A stretch of DNA of 64,000 nucleotides from Actinobacteria bacterium UBA6100 (GCA_002423585.1 DIWS01000009.1:62478-126477), one strand, 5' to 3'. Counted from the first letter of the stretch, positions 33,401 through 42,184 are shown. Notes: generated by a model not told the origin, from the sequence alone. A program made the numbers and translations.

Positions 33401-34675
33401 GACGGGCCGCCGCCTCCCAAGAAGCCCCCTGTTGCCACCGGAGCCGACGGGAGCGACGGCCGACCGCCCGGGAGGCCCATCGACGGCGTACCGGGCAAGC
33501 CGAAGGCGGGCGGGGGCGATTCCACACCGCCGCCGAAGAAGCCGGGCGGTTCCGAGACGCCCGAGGCCGGCAAGCCCAAGGACGCGTCGGCGCCCGAGAA
33601 GCCGCCCGCCGAGAAGGCGCCTTCGGACAAACCCTCGGGCGAGACTCCACCCAAGGACAAGACCGGCACGCCGGAACCGGGCACCAAGCCCGATGCGCCG
33701 AAACCTCCCGGCAAGCCGCTCTCGCCCGCCGAGCAGGTGCGTTCCGGAATCAAGAAGGGCAAGGACGGCAAGCCGTACGCGAACAAGGCCGACGTGCTCG
33801 AGATCATGACCGACCCCCAGGCGGTCCGCTCGCTCAAGAACGCGCCGCCCGAGGTGCAGAAGGCGTTCGAGAACACGCGCCAGCTCATCTACGAAGGCCA
33901 CGACATCGCGGTGGAGAACCACGTCCGCACCAAGGTCGCGGGCATGGCCGGCAAGGAGATCAAGGTCATGGAGGTGCGCTCGCCGGGCTCGGACGGGACG
34001 ACGCTCAACACGGACCGCGACTTCCGCGTCTGCTACAAGGATGTAGACCCCAAGACCGGTAAGGAGATCTGGATCGAGGTCGACCGTCGCAACTGGGAGA
34101 TGGAGTCGAACCGCTCCTTTGCCGAGGCGACGGGCGGCCCCACCCATCCGCCCGAGGCTGCCGCCAAGTGGGCGAAGGACCATCAGCAACTGCCCACCGA
34201 CCTCAACCATCCCGAGGCCTGCGCGGACTTCTCGGACCAGGCACTCATCTGGGATGAGAAGCGCGGGACGTGGACGCAGACCCAGATCAAGTCGAACATC
34301 GAGATGGTGCGCGATGGCACGTCCACACTCGTCGACCCCGACGGGCTCGGCAAGATGTACGAGACCAAGGTCGACGACGCCTTCAAGAGCGGCCAGCCCA
34401 CCACCGAGGCGTTCGTCCAGGCCGACAAGGCCGTCCGCGATCTCGTCCAGTGCCGCACCGGTTACATGTCACAGGACTACAAGATGCCGCCGCTGCCGGA
34501 CAACTTGCGAGACGGCATCCAGATCGTGCAGCGAGGCGCCTCGGACCCGAGCAACCCGGCGGCGTGGACCGCTGCCGAAGCGGAGCTCAAGCAGGCCGGC
34601 TTCCCCGGCGGACTGGCCGAGTTCATGGGCCAGATGCGCGGTCAGTTCGGCGCGCTGGGTGATGCGACGAAGTAG
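30485..34675 (+). CDS. Giant secreted/anchored multidomain protein, copy 1
   Basis: 1,396 residues. A signal peptide ends near residue 30. An N-terminal domain to about 215 looks PsbP/DUF1795-like. A Gly/Ala-rich hydrophobic helix is at about 224-247, then Ig-like beta domains run to about 715. A strongly conserved helical core at about 720-935 (EGLYEMRKRIWEFAQTQIM, DWISWCGDIAFGVA, AYYFAKELYNDPRM) includes hydrophobic stretches. Then comes a Pro/Lys linker (about 936-1080) and a C-terminal domain (TDRDFRVCYKD, STLVDPDGLGKMYETKV). ATG 30485 overlaps the zinc-ribbon gene stop. Function unknown. Confidence 0.82.
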   Translation: MRATPRVTRALATLGFVLLVSAAVAPLAIALTPISVTYDNPAGWAVELREPPEYPGYWLSIEQNVDNEDGTIAHHSSVFVNQTTEHYGSLDEFLDAYDMPRIEANPVTIEGLNDDTSLSFEETRQFTQADNGTTEIGGKPAYFTTSRYEMLMESFDGPVEAGQSAVYYVDLGDSGVIIYVSAMTRRGYFDQLDTQWAQADAIFRSMQFDWGDGSVTGGTTTGGGLPWQAIAGGLGAVAAAAAAMAGAAAKTSAKSKTKQDPNQPIGYILNVSSDRLSVSPEQSQTLTVTVYQVMPDGRPVPAAANISLTAPPGASVQPASGASPLSAVVWQTGEIAPGAQLLVQAATAGGSSQTAVTVVGAGELRLDVTFEPADKRELIASGADHVTLVATVAIPPGVAADPSVDLTLVRSSIEFSSASEWLDLSAPVIHGEGMAVSVEASQPDPDHPKDPPPTCIVHVKAQVGTETLTESVSIAMARNPMLDAAPDVVEFSAETGAVAEVRVWVDHTGGSQWEFTTAWREGSEPLAQVDLERTGPATCTLTLTEDAAGKLDPARPEDSATLRILATCAGFAELERYVKVIVRQEGIFVDPVGRHPEDGAFRIAADGSAKVTDIDFRVYVRDTATGEIAPDIALAQALAFEPAGETGTPGRLMLEKGAVGWQSVGVRSLNDSAAIWQFSCPRRLPTGGKVLPATLRAYVDGPERQYDALISLGLLGVDTEPFSAEWKKEYAYCERIIADYVPADVQPRFRKILAERGRTLGAEGLYEMRKRIWEFAQTQIMIEVHDYLDEAWRWQNAEDLFDWISWCGDIAFGVATGSLVGSAAALGLGLLKPMLVSAVDCWINGRSLEDWAYQQVGIGIGVVEGCATDVDFIKMLGARAPLAWAGFLAYYFAKELYNDPRMDVVRAMKNVARMVRDEALVIFLRRVCKVSPGVHPGSDAADATPPKKVAGAEPPPPARPKTKTKAGASGGGDGPPPPKKPPVATGADGSDGRPPGRPIDGVPGKPKAGGGDSTPPPKKPGGSETPEAGKPKDASAPEKPPAEKAPSDKPSGETPPKDKTGTPEPGTKPDAPKPPGKPLSPAEQVRSGIKKGKDGKPYANKADVLEIMTDPQAVRSLKNAPPEVQKAFENTRQLIYEGHDIAVENHVRTKVAGMAGKEIKVMEVRSPGSDGTTLNTDRDFRVCYKDVDPKTGKEIWIEVDRRNWEMESNRSFAEATGGPTHPPEAAAKWAKDHQQLPTDLNHPEACADFSDQALIWDEKRGTWTQTQIKSNIEMVRDGTSTLVDPDGLGKMYETKVDDAFKSGQPTTEAFVQADKAVRDLVQCRTGYMSQDYKMPPLPDNLRDGIQIVQRGASDPSNPAAWTAAEAELKQAGFPGGLAEFMGQMRGQFGALGDATK

Positions 34676-34745
34676 GAGGACGAGGGGGAAGAAGGCCCAC
34701 CACGGTATAGTTGTCCTTTGAGCACACCCTCACGAAGGAGACGAC

Positions 34746-35411
34746 GTGACCCAGGGCCCCGTGGAGTACTGCACCGCGTGCGGAACACCGATCACCGGAA
34801 GCGACAGATTCTGTACGAAGTGCGGGACACCACGGCAAGCGCCGACTACCGCGCAGACCCCCACGCTCGCGCAGCAGACGGGGCAGGCCGCACAGACCGC
34901 GCGCCAGGCGTACGGCGCGGTCGCGCAGGTCGCGGCCGTCGGCGGCATGGCCGCCTCCCTGCCCTGGCAGACGATCGTCGCGGGTGAGACGCCCGACCTG
35001 CGCGCGATGCTCTCCCGGGTGGCGGTGCCCGGCGCCCGCACGCTGGCGCAGCGCTCACTCAAAAAGCCCGGCCTTGCGATGGCCGCCACCGCGGTACTCG
35101 ACCTGTTCGTGGCAGGTATGTCCGGCGGAGGCAGTGCGCTGATCGGCGCACTCCCCCGCGTGTTCGCCGGCGGAACCACCGCGCTGCTCTCTCTGATCAC
35201 CGGCACCAAGGGCGGTGCGCTGCGCGGCATCACCGGCGTCGTCTCGCTCGTGACCGCGCTCATCCAGGTGGTCTCACTCGGCATCACGCTCGTCGGGGGT
35301 CTACGCGGCGGGATGCCGTTGCTCTCGACGCTCTCCATGGGGGTCGCCATGGCCTCGGCGCTCACGATGGCCGTCAAGACGGCCTCGGTGGCCCTGAGGA
35401 GGCGGTCATGA
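34746..35411 (+). CDS. Zinc-ribbon membrane protein, copy 2
   Basis: 221 residues from GTG 34746, behind AAGGAG. Zinc ribbon at residues 9-27 (YCTACGTP, FCTKCGTPRQ), then TARQAYGAVAQVAAVGGMAA and SLPWQTIVAGETPDLRAM that match copy 1 closely. Hydrophobic segments follow, with LITGTKGGALRGITG and LTMAVKTASVAL conserved. The conserved core suggests a cytoplasmic ribbon and membrane part acting with the giant protein; the ATGA overlap at 35408 couples the two. Confidence 0.85.
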   Translation: MTQGPVEYCTACGTPITGSDRFCTKCGTPRQAPTTAQTPTLAQQTGQAAQTARQAYGAVAQVAAVGGMAASLPWQTIVAGETPDLRAMLSRVAVPGARTLAQRSLKKPGLAMAATAVLDLFVAGMSGGGSALIGALPRVFAGGTTALLSLITGTKGGALRGITGVVSLVTALIQVVSLGITLVGGLRGGMPLLSTLSMGVAMASALTMAVKTASVALRRRS

Positions 35412-38400
35412 TGGGCGCCCTCGCACACCGCCGGGACCGCATCCGCCGTGCCGCTGCATGGAGCATGCTCGCAGCGCTCGGCTCGCTGCTCCTGCTCCCC
35501 GCACTCGCCTTCGCCGCCGGCAACCTGGTCACCAGCTACAGCGCGCCGGACTTCTGGAACATGGTAAGCAACGATGAGGACTCCTTCTCCCTCAATGCCG
35601 AGTACGGTGACCTCGACTGGGGTGGCGAAGCGAGCGTCTCGGCGAAGATCAAGACCCCTGAGAACCCGTACACCGGCCAGCCGGAGGAGCATTACTACAC
35701 GTCCTTTGAGGACTTCGCCGCCCGCTCGGGCGGCTCGGTCACGCTCTACGGAAGCGCCGACCAGGTGGCGGTGCAGGTGGACTACGTGTGGACCGGCGCT
35801 CAGAAGACGACCATCGGGGGCCTCGAGGCCTGGTCCAACATCGGCGTGTTCAAGGAGTACGCGGACCCCGACGCCGGCAACTACAGCAACTGGTTCCAGA
35901 CCGAGTACCAGTACTGGATCCCCACCGACGACGGCGGCATCTACGTCTCCGCAGGCGGGACCATCGCGAGTGATGAGACCGACGCCAACTACAACGCGAT
36001 GGTGAACGACATCGAGTCGATACTCGCATCGCTGCGCTTCAACGCCTCGGGCACGAGCACCGGTGTTGCGCTTCCCGGCGACGACGGCGACACCTCGCCG
36101 TGGCGCACGGTCGGGGCCGGCATCGGCGCGGTGGCTGCCGCAGCGATCGCTCTCGCCGGCGCCGCCGCGAGCGCGCGCGCCAGGACCGGAGCCGAGGAGC
36201 CGGCGCCCGGCCAGCCCGTGGGCTACGTGCTGCAACTCTCCACCCGCCGACTCACCGTGAGCGCGGAGCACTCGGCGAGCTTCACCGCACAGGCGTTCAA
36301 GGTCTTGCCCAACGGGACCTTCCAACCGGCCGCCGATGCCGCGATCGTGTTGCATCTCCCTGTCGGCGTAAGCGTCCAGCCGCAGACCGCCTACGGCACG
36401 CTCCAGGCCACCGTGTGGCAAGCCGGCGAGATCGCTCTCGGCTCGGCGATCACCGTGGAGGCCCGTGCGTCGCTCGGCAGCACCACGTCCACCGTCGCGG
36501 TCGCCGCTGCCGGCATCAGCCGCATCGTCACGCGCATCGAACCTGCCGGGACGCTGGCGCTCAGCACCCAGGGCGGGCAGTCGATCACGCTCGTCGGGGC
36601 CGTGGAGCTCCTCGGCGCCGATGCCACCGACGCCGCGCTGGACCCTGCGGCGATCCGCGCATCGATCGAGTTCGCCGAGGATTCCGAGTGGCTCGAGATC
36701 TCGGTGCCCGCCGACTACGAGGACGGCCGCGCCGTCACCGTGATGGCGTCGCAGCCGGACCCGACGAGCCCGGTGCAGCCGCCCGAGAGCGCCACGGTGC
36801 GCGTGAGCGCGTGGATCGGCGAACGTCCACTGACCGAGCTCGTGGCCATCCCGCTCGCAGGGCTGCCCGAGATCGATGCCAAGCCCGACGAGGTCTCTCT
36901 CGCCGCCGAGTCGGGCGCGAACGCCGAGGTGGCCATCACCGTCACCAACGCGGGCGACGTGCCCTGGCAGTTCGAGACCGAGTGGCGCGAGGGCTCGCGG
37001 GCGATCGCAACACCCTCGCTCGAGCCGACCGGCCCCTCGGCCGCGACGCTCACCATCACCGAGAGTGGCAGCGACCAGCTCGACCCCACGCGCCCCGAGA
37101 CCGCATCCACGCTCGTGGTGACCGCCACCGCCGACGGCTACGACGAGCTCCGCCGGCAGGTGACCGTGATCGTCTCGCAGGAGGGCCTGTTCATCGACCG
37201 CACGAGCGTGGACCCGTCGTCCGGCGCCTTCCCGCTCGCCGCCGACGGCTCGGCACGCCCCACCGCGATCGACCTGCGCGTGTTCGTCCGCGACCCCTCC
37301 ACCGGCCAGATCGCGCCGGACATCGGCCTTGCCGGGCAAGCCTCACTCGAGATCGGTGGGCAGGAGGGCACGAGCGGACACGCGGGGCTCAAGGCCGGCG
37401 GACTGATCGTGGAGCCCGCAGGCATCCGGCAGCTCAACGTCCCGAGCGCGACCTTCAACCTGTCGCTCGAGCACAAGCTCCCCACCGCCGGCGAACCCGT
37501 GCCGGCGGCGATTCTCGCGAGCATCCCCGGCTACGACGCCGACCGCTTCTCGGCACTCGTGCCACTGCGCCTGCTCGGCGTGAACATGGAGCCGTACTCC
37601 GACGCCTGGGAGACCGAGCGCGACAACTGCCTCGACATCATCCGCGCGTACGTTCCAGCCGAGCACCAGGAGCGCCTCTACAACCTCGTGGCCGAACGCT
37701 CGCTCACGATGGGCGCCGAGGGCCTGTTCGTGATGCGCAAGCAGATCTGGAGCTTCGCGCACGACCAGATCATGAAGGAGAAGCACGAGCACCTCGACGC
37801 GGCCTGGTGGGCCCAGCAGATCGAGGACACGCTCGATTGGGTCTCGTGGTGCGGCGACATCGCGCTCGGCGTGGCGAGCGGCGCCTACCTCGGCGTTGTG
37901 GGATCGATCGCCATAGGCATGCTGAAGCCACTCCTCGTCTCGGCGATGGAGGTGTGGCTCGCCGGCGGCGGTCTGGACGACTGGCTCCTCGCTCAGACCT
38001 CGACGCTCACGGGCGTGCTCGAGGGCAGTCTCACCGATCCCGACTTCCTCACCAAGCTCTCCGGTGACAAGAAGGCGATCGGCTGGGCGCTCTTCATCGC
38101 CTACTACTTCGCCAAGGAGATCTACAACGATCCGCAGATGTCGGTGACCAACGCGATGAAGAACGTCGGACGGCAGCTCCGAGACGAGGGCCTCGTCCGG
38201 TTCCTGCAGATGATTGCGGGCATGAAGGGCATCACGCCCGAGACCGCGCGCGCCAAGGGAGCGGGAGCCGACGCGGGCGTGCCGAAGACCGCCACGCCCG
38301 ATGCGCCACGCGCCAAGACGCCGGCCGCACCCGACGGCCCCCACGCGAAGATGCCGGCAGCACCGGACGCGCCGCGCACGAGAACCCCTGCTGCGGGAGA

Positions 38401-39616
38401 TGCACCGCCTCCGCGAACCCCGGCCGCCGCACCTGATGGCATGACACCCGATGTCCCGCCCGCCCGTACCCCGGGCGCCGATGCCGATGCCGCCGCACGG
38501 CCGAGAACGGACGCCCCGGATGCGGACACGACGCCCCGGGACCGCACGCCCGATACCGATGCCGCCGAGCCGACGCAGAAGACGCCCGAAGCTGAAGCCG
38601 ACACGAAGCCGGAGCAGAAGCCCGAGCAGAAGCCCGTCGAGAAGGCCGCCGAGGGCGATACCCCCGACCCCCGGCGCGCGAGCAGCGACCCGGCGGTGCG
38701 CGCCAAGAGCATGTCCGACGACATCGCCGCAAAGACGGCCGGTGGCAAGCCGCTCGACGTGCCGACCGTTGAGCGCATCATGCGCGACCCGGACGCGATG
38801 CGGAAGCTCCGCGCGTCCGATCCTGATGCCTGGCGCACGTTCAATGAGACGCGCCAGAAGGTCTACAAGGCGCACGATGCGGATCTCAAGGAATGGGCCA
38901 AGAAGAACCTGCCGGAAGCCGAGGGGCACGAGATCGCCGTGCACACCGTCGGCCACGTGGACGGTGTGGACCGCGACTACCGACTCGGCTACTTCAAGAA
39001 GGACCCGAAGGGACACAACAGGTTCATCGAGATACCGCGGGAGAAGTGGGCCGGCGAGTCACAGCGGATCTTCTCGGAGAAGACCGGCGGACCGTCGGAT
39101 GCGAAGGGCGCCGAACGCTGGACATCAGAACGCCAGCAACTGCAGACCGACTACACGCACGAAGAGGCCTCGATCGACATGGCCGACCAGGGGACCGTCT
39201 ACGATCCCAAGACCGACACGTGGCAGGAGACACGCTTCACCCCCAACGACCAGATGGTGAAAGACGGTCGCTCCACGCTCATCGACCCCGACGGCTACGG
39301 CAAGACGTATCGCACCAAGGTGATGAACTCCTACAAGCAGGGCAACACGCTCGACGCTTTCACCCAGGCGGACAAGGCCGCACACTCGCTCGAAGGCGTG
39401 CGCGACGGATACGGCAAGCAGCACTACCGCATCGATGAGCTTCCTCCGAACGTCCGGGAAGGCATGGACGTGGTGCGGCAGGCCAAGGAGGGCACCATGA
39501 GCGTGTCGGAGGCCAACGCGCGACTCGAGGGCCTCGACTTCAAGGGCGGCCTGCCCGGATTCATGGATGACATCGCCGGACGCTTCGGCGACCTGGGAGG
39601 CGCGCAGAAGCAGTAG
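35408..39616 (+). CDS. Giant secreted/anchored multidomain protein, copy 2
   Basis: 1,402 residues, paralogous to 30485-34675 over its whole length except the linker. Signal peptide to about residue 36, hydrophobic helix at about 231-255, Ig-like regions, helical core (EGLFVMRKQIWSFAHDQIM, DWVSWCGDIALGVA, AYYFAKEIYNDPQM), then an Ala/Pro-rich linker at about 938-1095 with no similarity to the Pro/Lys linker of copy 1, and a C-terminal domain (STLIDPDGYGKTYRTKV). The linker has evolved freely while both flanking domains are conserved. No immunity-like gene follows directly. Confidence 0.82.
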   Translation: MMGALAHRRDRIRRAAAWSMLAALGSLLLLPALAFAAGNLVTSYSAPDFWNMVSNDEDSFSLNAEYGDLDWGGEASVSAKIKTPENPYTGQPEEHYYTSFEDFAARSGGSVTLYGSADQVAVQVDYVWTGAQKTTIGGLEAWSNIGVFKEYADPDAGNYSNWFQTEYQYWIPTDDGGIYVSAGGTIASDETDANYNAMVNDIESILASLRFNASGTSTGVALPGDDGDTSPWRTVGAGIGAVAAAAIALAGAAASARARTGAEEPAPGQPVGYVLQLSTRRLTVSAEHSASFTAQAFKVLPNGTFQPAADAAIVLHLPVGVSVQPQTAYGTLQATVWQAGEIALGSAITVEARASLGSTTSTVAVAAAGISRIVTRIEPAGTLALSTQGGQSITLVGAVELLGADATDAALDPAAIRASIEFAEDSEWLEISVPADYEDGRAVTVMASQPDPTSPVQPPESATVRVSAWIGERPLTELVAIPLAGLPEIDAKPDEVSLAAESGANAEVAITVTNAGDVPWQFETEWREGSRAIATPSLEPTGPSAATLTITESGSDQLDPTRPETASTLVVTATADGYDELRRQVTVIVSQEGLFIDRTSVDPSSGAFPLAADGSARPTAIDLRVFVRDPSTGQIAPDIGLAGQASLEIGGQEGTSGHAGLKAGGLIVEPAGIRQLNVPSATFNLSLEHKLPTAGEPVPAAILASIPGYDADRFSALVPLRLLGVNMEPYSDAWETERDNCLDIIRAYVPAEHQERLYNLVAERSLTMGAEGLFVMRKQIWSFAHDQIMKEKHEHLDAAWWAQQIEDTLDWVSWCGDIALGVASGAYLGVVGSIAIGMLKPLLVSAMEVWLAGGGLDDWLLAQTSTLTGVLEGSLTDPDFLTKLSGDKKAIGWALFIAYYFAKEIYNDPQMSVTNAMKNVGRQLRDEGLVRFLQMIAGMKGITPETARAKGAGADAGVPKTATPDAPRAKTPAAPDGPHAKMPAAPDAPRTRTPAAGDAPPPRTPAAAPDGMTPDVPPARTPGADADAAARPRTDAPDADTTPRDRTPDTDAAEPTQKTPEAEADTKPEQKPEQKPVEKAAEGDTPDPRRASSDPAVRAKSMSDDIAAKTAGGKPLDVPTVERIMRDPDAMRKLRASDPDAWRTFNETRQKVYKAHDADLKEWAKKNLPEAEGHEIAVHTVGHVDGVDRDYRLGYFKKDPKGHNRFIEIPREKWAGESQRIFSEKTGGPSDAKGAERWTSERQQLQTDYTHEEASIDMADQGTVYDPKTDTWQETRFTPNDQMVKDGRSTLIDPDGYGKTYRTKVMNSYKQGNTLDAFTQADKAAHSLEGVRDGYGKQHYRIDELPPNVREGMDVVRQAKEGTMSVSEANARLEGLDFKGGLPGFMDDIAGRFGDLGGAQKQ

Positions 39617-39636
39617 TCGGGCAGCACAAGAGCGGC

Positions 39637-40092
39637 TCACACCGCCAGCGCGGCCTCCGGATCGAACCCCTCGGCAAAGGGGTTCGCGAAGCGCACACCC
39701 TCGATGACCGCGCCGTCGGTGAAGTCCTCCGAAAGGACGAGCGGGATGTGGTTCACGCGCGCCACCGCCCAGATCTGCGCGTCGTAGTAGGGCATCTGGT
39801 AGCGGATGGTCGCCCGGAGCGCCTCGAGTACCACACGGAGCGTCGTATCGTACACAGGGAAGGCGTGAGCCCAGCGCTCGGTGGCCGCCGTTGCTTCACC
39901 TCGACCGTGCGTATGCCCGAAGCGGCGCGCCACCACCGAGTGGTGCTCACCGAGTACCTGCGCGCAGAGTGCGCCAACCTCCTTGATCTCGAGGATTCGC
40001 AGAAGCGCCTGTGCGCTGTGACACTTCTCTTCCTCGTCGGTGTCGATCGTGTACACCAGTACGTTGGTGTCAATCAGTGCGACCCCGCTCAT
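39637..40092 (-). CDS. PIN-domain toxin
   Basis: 151 residues from ATG 40092. Acidic residues: Asp in ALIDTNVLVYTIDTD, Glu near LGEHHSVVA, Asp in MPYYDAQIWAVA and Asp in LVLSEDFTDGAVIEG. The set is that of PIN ribonucleases. It pairs with the ribbon-helix-helix gene, overlapping it by 23 bases. Convergent with the giant gene, whose stop lies 21 bases away. Confidence 0.9.
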   Translation of the reverse strand: MSGVALIDTNVLVYTIDTDEEEKCHSAQALLRILEIKEVGALCAQVLGEHHSVVARRFGHTHGRGEATAATERWAHAFPVYDTTLRVVLEALRATIRYQMPYYDAQIWAVARVNHIPLVLSEDFTDGAVIEGVRFANPFAEGFDPEAALAV

Positions 40093-40339
40093 GCAGTTCC
40101 TCGCGTGTCCACGTGCGACCTCCACTGCCCCAGCCCTCCCGATCGGCGCGCCGCCACATCTCCTCGATGGCCTCCCATGCGGCCCGCCGCCGCTCCTGCT
40201 CCTCGGCATCCGCCAGCAGCCGACCGATGGCGTCGCGAATGAGCGCAGACTGTGACACGCCGAGGGCCTTCGCATGCGCCTCGAGCGCGCGCTCCTGTTC
40301 GGGCTTTATCACGATCTGCTTGCGCACCATGCGCGCCAT
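40070..40339 (-). CDS. Ribbon-helix-helix antitoxin
   Basis: 89 residues. RHH fold: QIVIKPEQERALEAHAKALG, VSQSALIRDAIGRLLAD, then a charged C-terminal part (WRRADREGWGSGGRTW) that would bind the PIN toxin. It is upstream of, and overlaps, the PIN gene. Such complexes usually autoregulate. It lies just downstream of selD on the same strand, separated by a hairpin. Confidence 0.9.
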   Translation of the reverse strand: MARMVRKQIVIKPEQERALEAHAKALGVSQSALIRDAIGRLLADAEEQERRRAAWEAIEEMWRRADREGWGSGGRTWTREELHERGRTD

Positions 40340-40442
40340 GATGACTCGCCTGCCTCATCCGGAGTCCAGTTGGATCGGAACCGAAGTTACACATCACTAT
40401 ACACATCTCTATCCACGTGCGCCGGTTCCGCGTGATGCGAAA

Positions 40443-40464
40443 GGCCCGGCGCATCGGCCGGGCC
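40443..40464 (-). terminator. Hairpin after selD
   Basis: GGCCCGGC (40443-40450) pairs with GCCGGGCC (40457-40464) around a 6-base loop; on the minus strand it is followed by TTTC. It lies 53 bases past the selD stop and before the RHH gene, so it may end the selD transcript. Confidence 0.5.
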
Positions 40465-40517
40465 CTTCGATCATCGATACCGCCATCTTGCGGGCAGGGG
40501 ATGCACCTCACGGGCTG

Positions 40518-41546
40518 CTACACGATGCGGATCGTCCCCGGCTCGCCGTCGGTCATCCGCCCCACCACGGCAGCCTCTTCGCCGCGAGCCTCGAGTGCCG
40601 CGATGAGCACATCCACCCTGTCGGGAGCGACCGCCATCATCAGCCCACCACTCGTCTGCGGGTCGGCAAGGATGCCCTTCCAGGTGAAGCCCGCGGAACC
40701 CCAGTCGACGAACTCGTCGAGGAACGCGATCACGTCTGCGGTACGCCCCGGGCGCACCCCCGCTTCGGCATACTCCACCACGCCTGGCCACACCGGCACG
40801 CCCGCCAGGTCGATCTCGCACGCACAGCCGCTGCCGTGCGCCATCTCGCGCGCGTGGCCCACCAGGCCGAAGCCGGTGATGTCGGTGCCCGCGTGCACGC
40901 CCACCTCGAGCATCGCCTCGGCGGCCGCGCGGTTGAGATGCGCCATGCTGTCGATAACGTCGCGCAGGCTCTCCTCGGTCTCGAGACCCTGCTTGATGGC
41001 AGTGTTGAGGATGCCCACGCCAAGCCGCTTGGTGAGCACGAGCAGGTCGCCGGGCAGCGCGCCGATGTTGCGCACCACGTCCTCGGGACGCGCCACACCC
41101 ATCACCGACAGGCCGTACTTCGGCTCCCGGTCATCGATGGTGTGCCCGCCCACGATCACGGCGCCCGCCTCACGTACCTTGTCGGCACCGCCGCGGAGCA
41201 CCTCGGCGGTCACCTCGGGCGGAAGCGAGCAGGGCATCGCGAGCAGGTTCATGGCCGTGAGCGGACGGCCGCCCATGGCGTAGATGTCCGAGAGGGCGTT
41301 GGCGGCGGTGATGCGCCCGAAGTCGTACGGGTCGTCGACCATGGGCGTGAAGAAGTCCACCGTGAGGAGGACGGCCTGGTCGCCCATCATGTAGACGGCG
41401 GCGTCGTCCGAGGTGTCGAAGCCCACGAGCAGGTCTTCGGACTCTCCGGGACTCATGGTCTTGAGCACGGCTGCGAGGTCACCCGGACCCCACTTGGCGG
41501 CTCAACCGGCCTTGCTCGACATCGCTGTGAGACGGACTCGCTCCAC
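40518..41546 (-). CDS. selD: Selenide, water dikinase SelD, with in-frame UGA (selenocysteine)
   Basis: 342 codons if UGA at 41504-41502 is read as Sec15. From GTG 41546 (behind AGGAG) the N-terminus reads MERVRLTAMSSKAG-U-AAKW, then GPGDLAAVLKTM, which is the SelD catalytic segment with U at the usual Cys/Sec position and Lys18. The rest is typical: GFDTSDDAAVYMMGDQAVLL, VIVGGHTIDDREPKYGLSVMG, TDITGFGLVGHARE, DPQTSGGLM. Without readthrough the catalytic Lys and Sec would be lost. SelD makes selenophosphate for SelA. Confidence 0.93.
41475..41491 (-). promoter_or_regulatory. SECIS hairpin candidate in selD
   Basis: In the RNA, GGGGUC (41491-41486) pairs with GACCUC (41480-41475) around the loop CGGGU. 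The stem begins 11 bases after the UGA and the loop about 17 bases after it, within the usual bacterial SECIS range, and the loop contains G and GU. Two weaker pairs extend the stem. Confidence 0.6.
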
Positions 41547-41639
41547 ATCGGCTCCTAACAATCGCATGAACGCATAGTAAGCATAACCGAACCTGATGAT
41601 TCCGGGGAAGCGGGATGCTGCGCCGATGTCGGGCGGAGG

Positions 41640-42158
41640 CTACTCGGCGCGTTCGAAGACGAGGAGCGCTGAGCCCGACGCACCCTGGATCGTGAGGACG
41701 TCACCATCGGTCACGTAGGTCTCTGCCTGCCCCAGCAGTTCGAAGTAGAGTGCCTCGGCTTCCATGGCCTCCGGAGGGCCCGCCATCTCGGTGCGTGCGA
41801 TCGCGCCCGGGGAGAACGTGATGCCACCCACTGCGCACTCACCGCTGTAGCTGTTCACCGCGGCGGTGCCGCTGACCCGCCCGTCGTCGAACGATGCCGT
41901 GATCGTGAAACCCGCGGGGTCGATCGAAGGCTCGGACCATGCCACCAGACGCCACGCGGTGCCCTCAAGCCCGCTGCCACCGGTGATGAGGAGCGTGACG
42001 ATGCACGCGAGCGTTGCCGCTGCCACCAGCGCTATCGGCAGTACCCGACGCCAGAGCGGTCGGACGTCCTCGTTCGCTGCCCAGGACCCCCTGCGGGGTG
42101 CGGAGTCGCCTGCGGCGACCGTCAGCGCCCGGAACTCGGGGTGTGCCCTGCCGCCCAA
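41640..42158 (-). CDS. META-domain protein, single-pass membrane
   Basis: 172 residues. A cytoplasmic basic N-terminus, one transmembrane helix at about residues 41-60 (IALVAAATLACIVTLLITGG), and an extracytoplasmic META domain: LEGTAWRLVAWSE, TITASFDDGRVSGTAAVNSY, GECAVGGITFSPGAI, and EALYFELLGQAETYVTDGDV. META (HslJ-like) proteins are poorly understood, some linked to novobiocin resistance or envelope stress. It precedes selD on the same strand. Confidence 0.85.
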   Translation of the reverse strand: MGGRAHPEFRALTVAAGDSAPRRGSWAANEDVRPLWRRVLPIALVAAATLACIVTLLITGGSGLEGTAWRLVAWSEPSIDPAGFTITASFDDGRVSGTAAVNSYSGECAVGGITFSPGAIARTEMAGPPEAMEAEALYFELLGQAETYVTDGDVLTIQGASGSALLVFERAE

Positions 42159-42184
42159 TGCCGCTCCTTTTCGCTTCGCCGTTC

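Noticed and set aside
33720..34675. C-terminal domain of the giant proteins as a named nuclease toxin
   Set aside because: The architecture resembles polymorphic toxins, but I see no HNH, restriction-like or ADP-ribosyl signature, both copies keep the same domain and no immunity gene follows.
34730..37339. 869-codon open frame on the minus strand across the zinc-ribbon copy 2 and giant copy 2 genes
   Set aside because: High GC gives long antisense frames. The translation is Arg/Gly/His-rich with no recognisable domain, while the plus-strand frames have signal peptides, zinc ribbon and a conserved paralogue.
40518..41468. SelD starting at GTG 41468, after the UGA
   Set aside because: This start removes the catalytic Sec/Cys and Lys and has no ribosome-binding site. 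Reading through the UGA restores the family N-terminus with AGGAG before GTG 41546.
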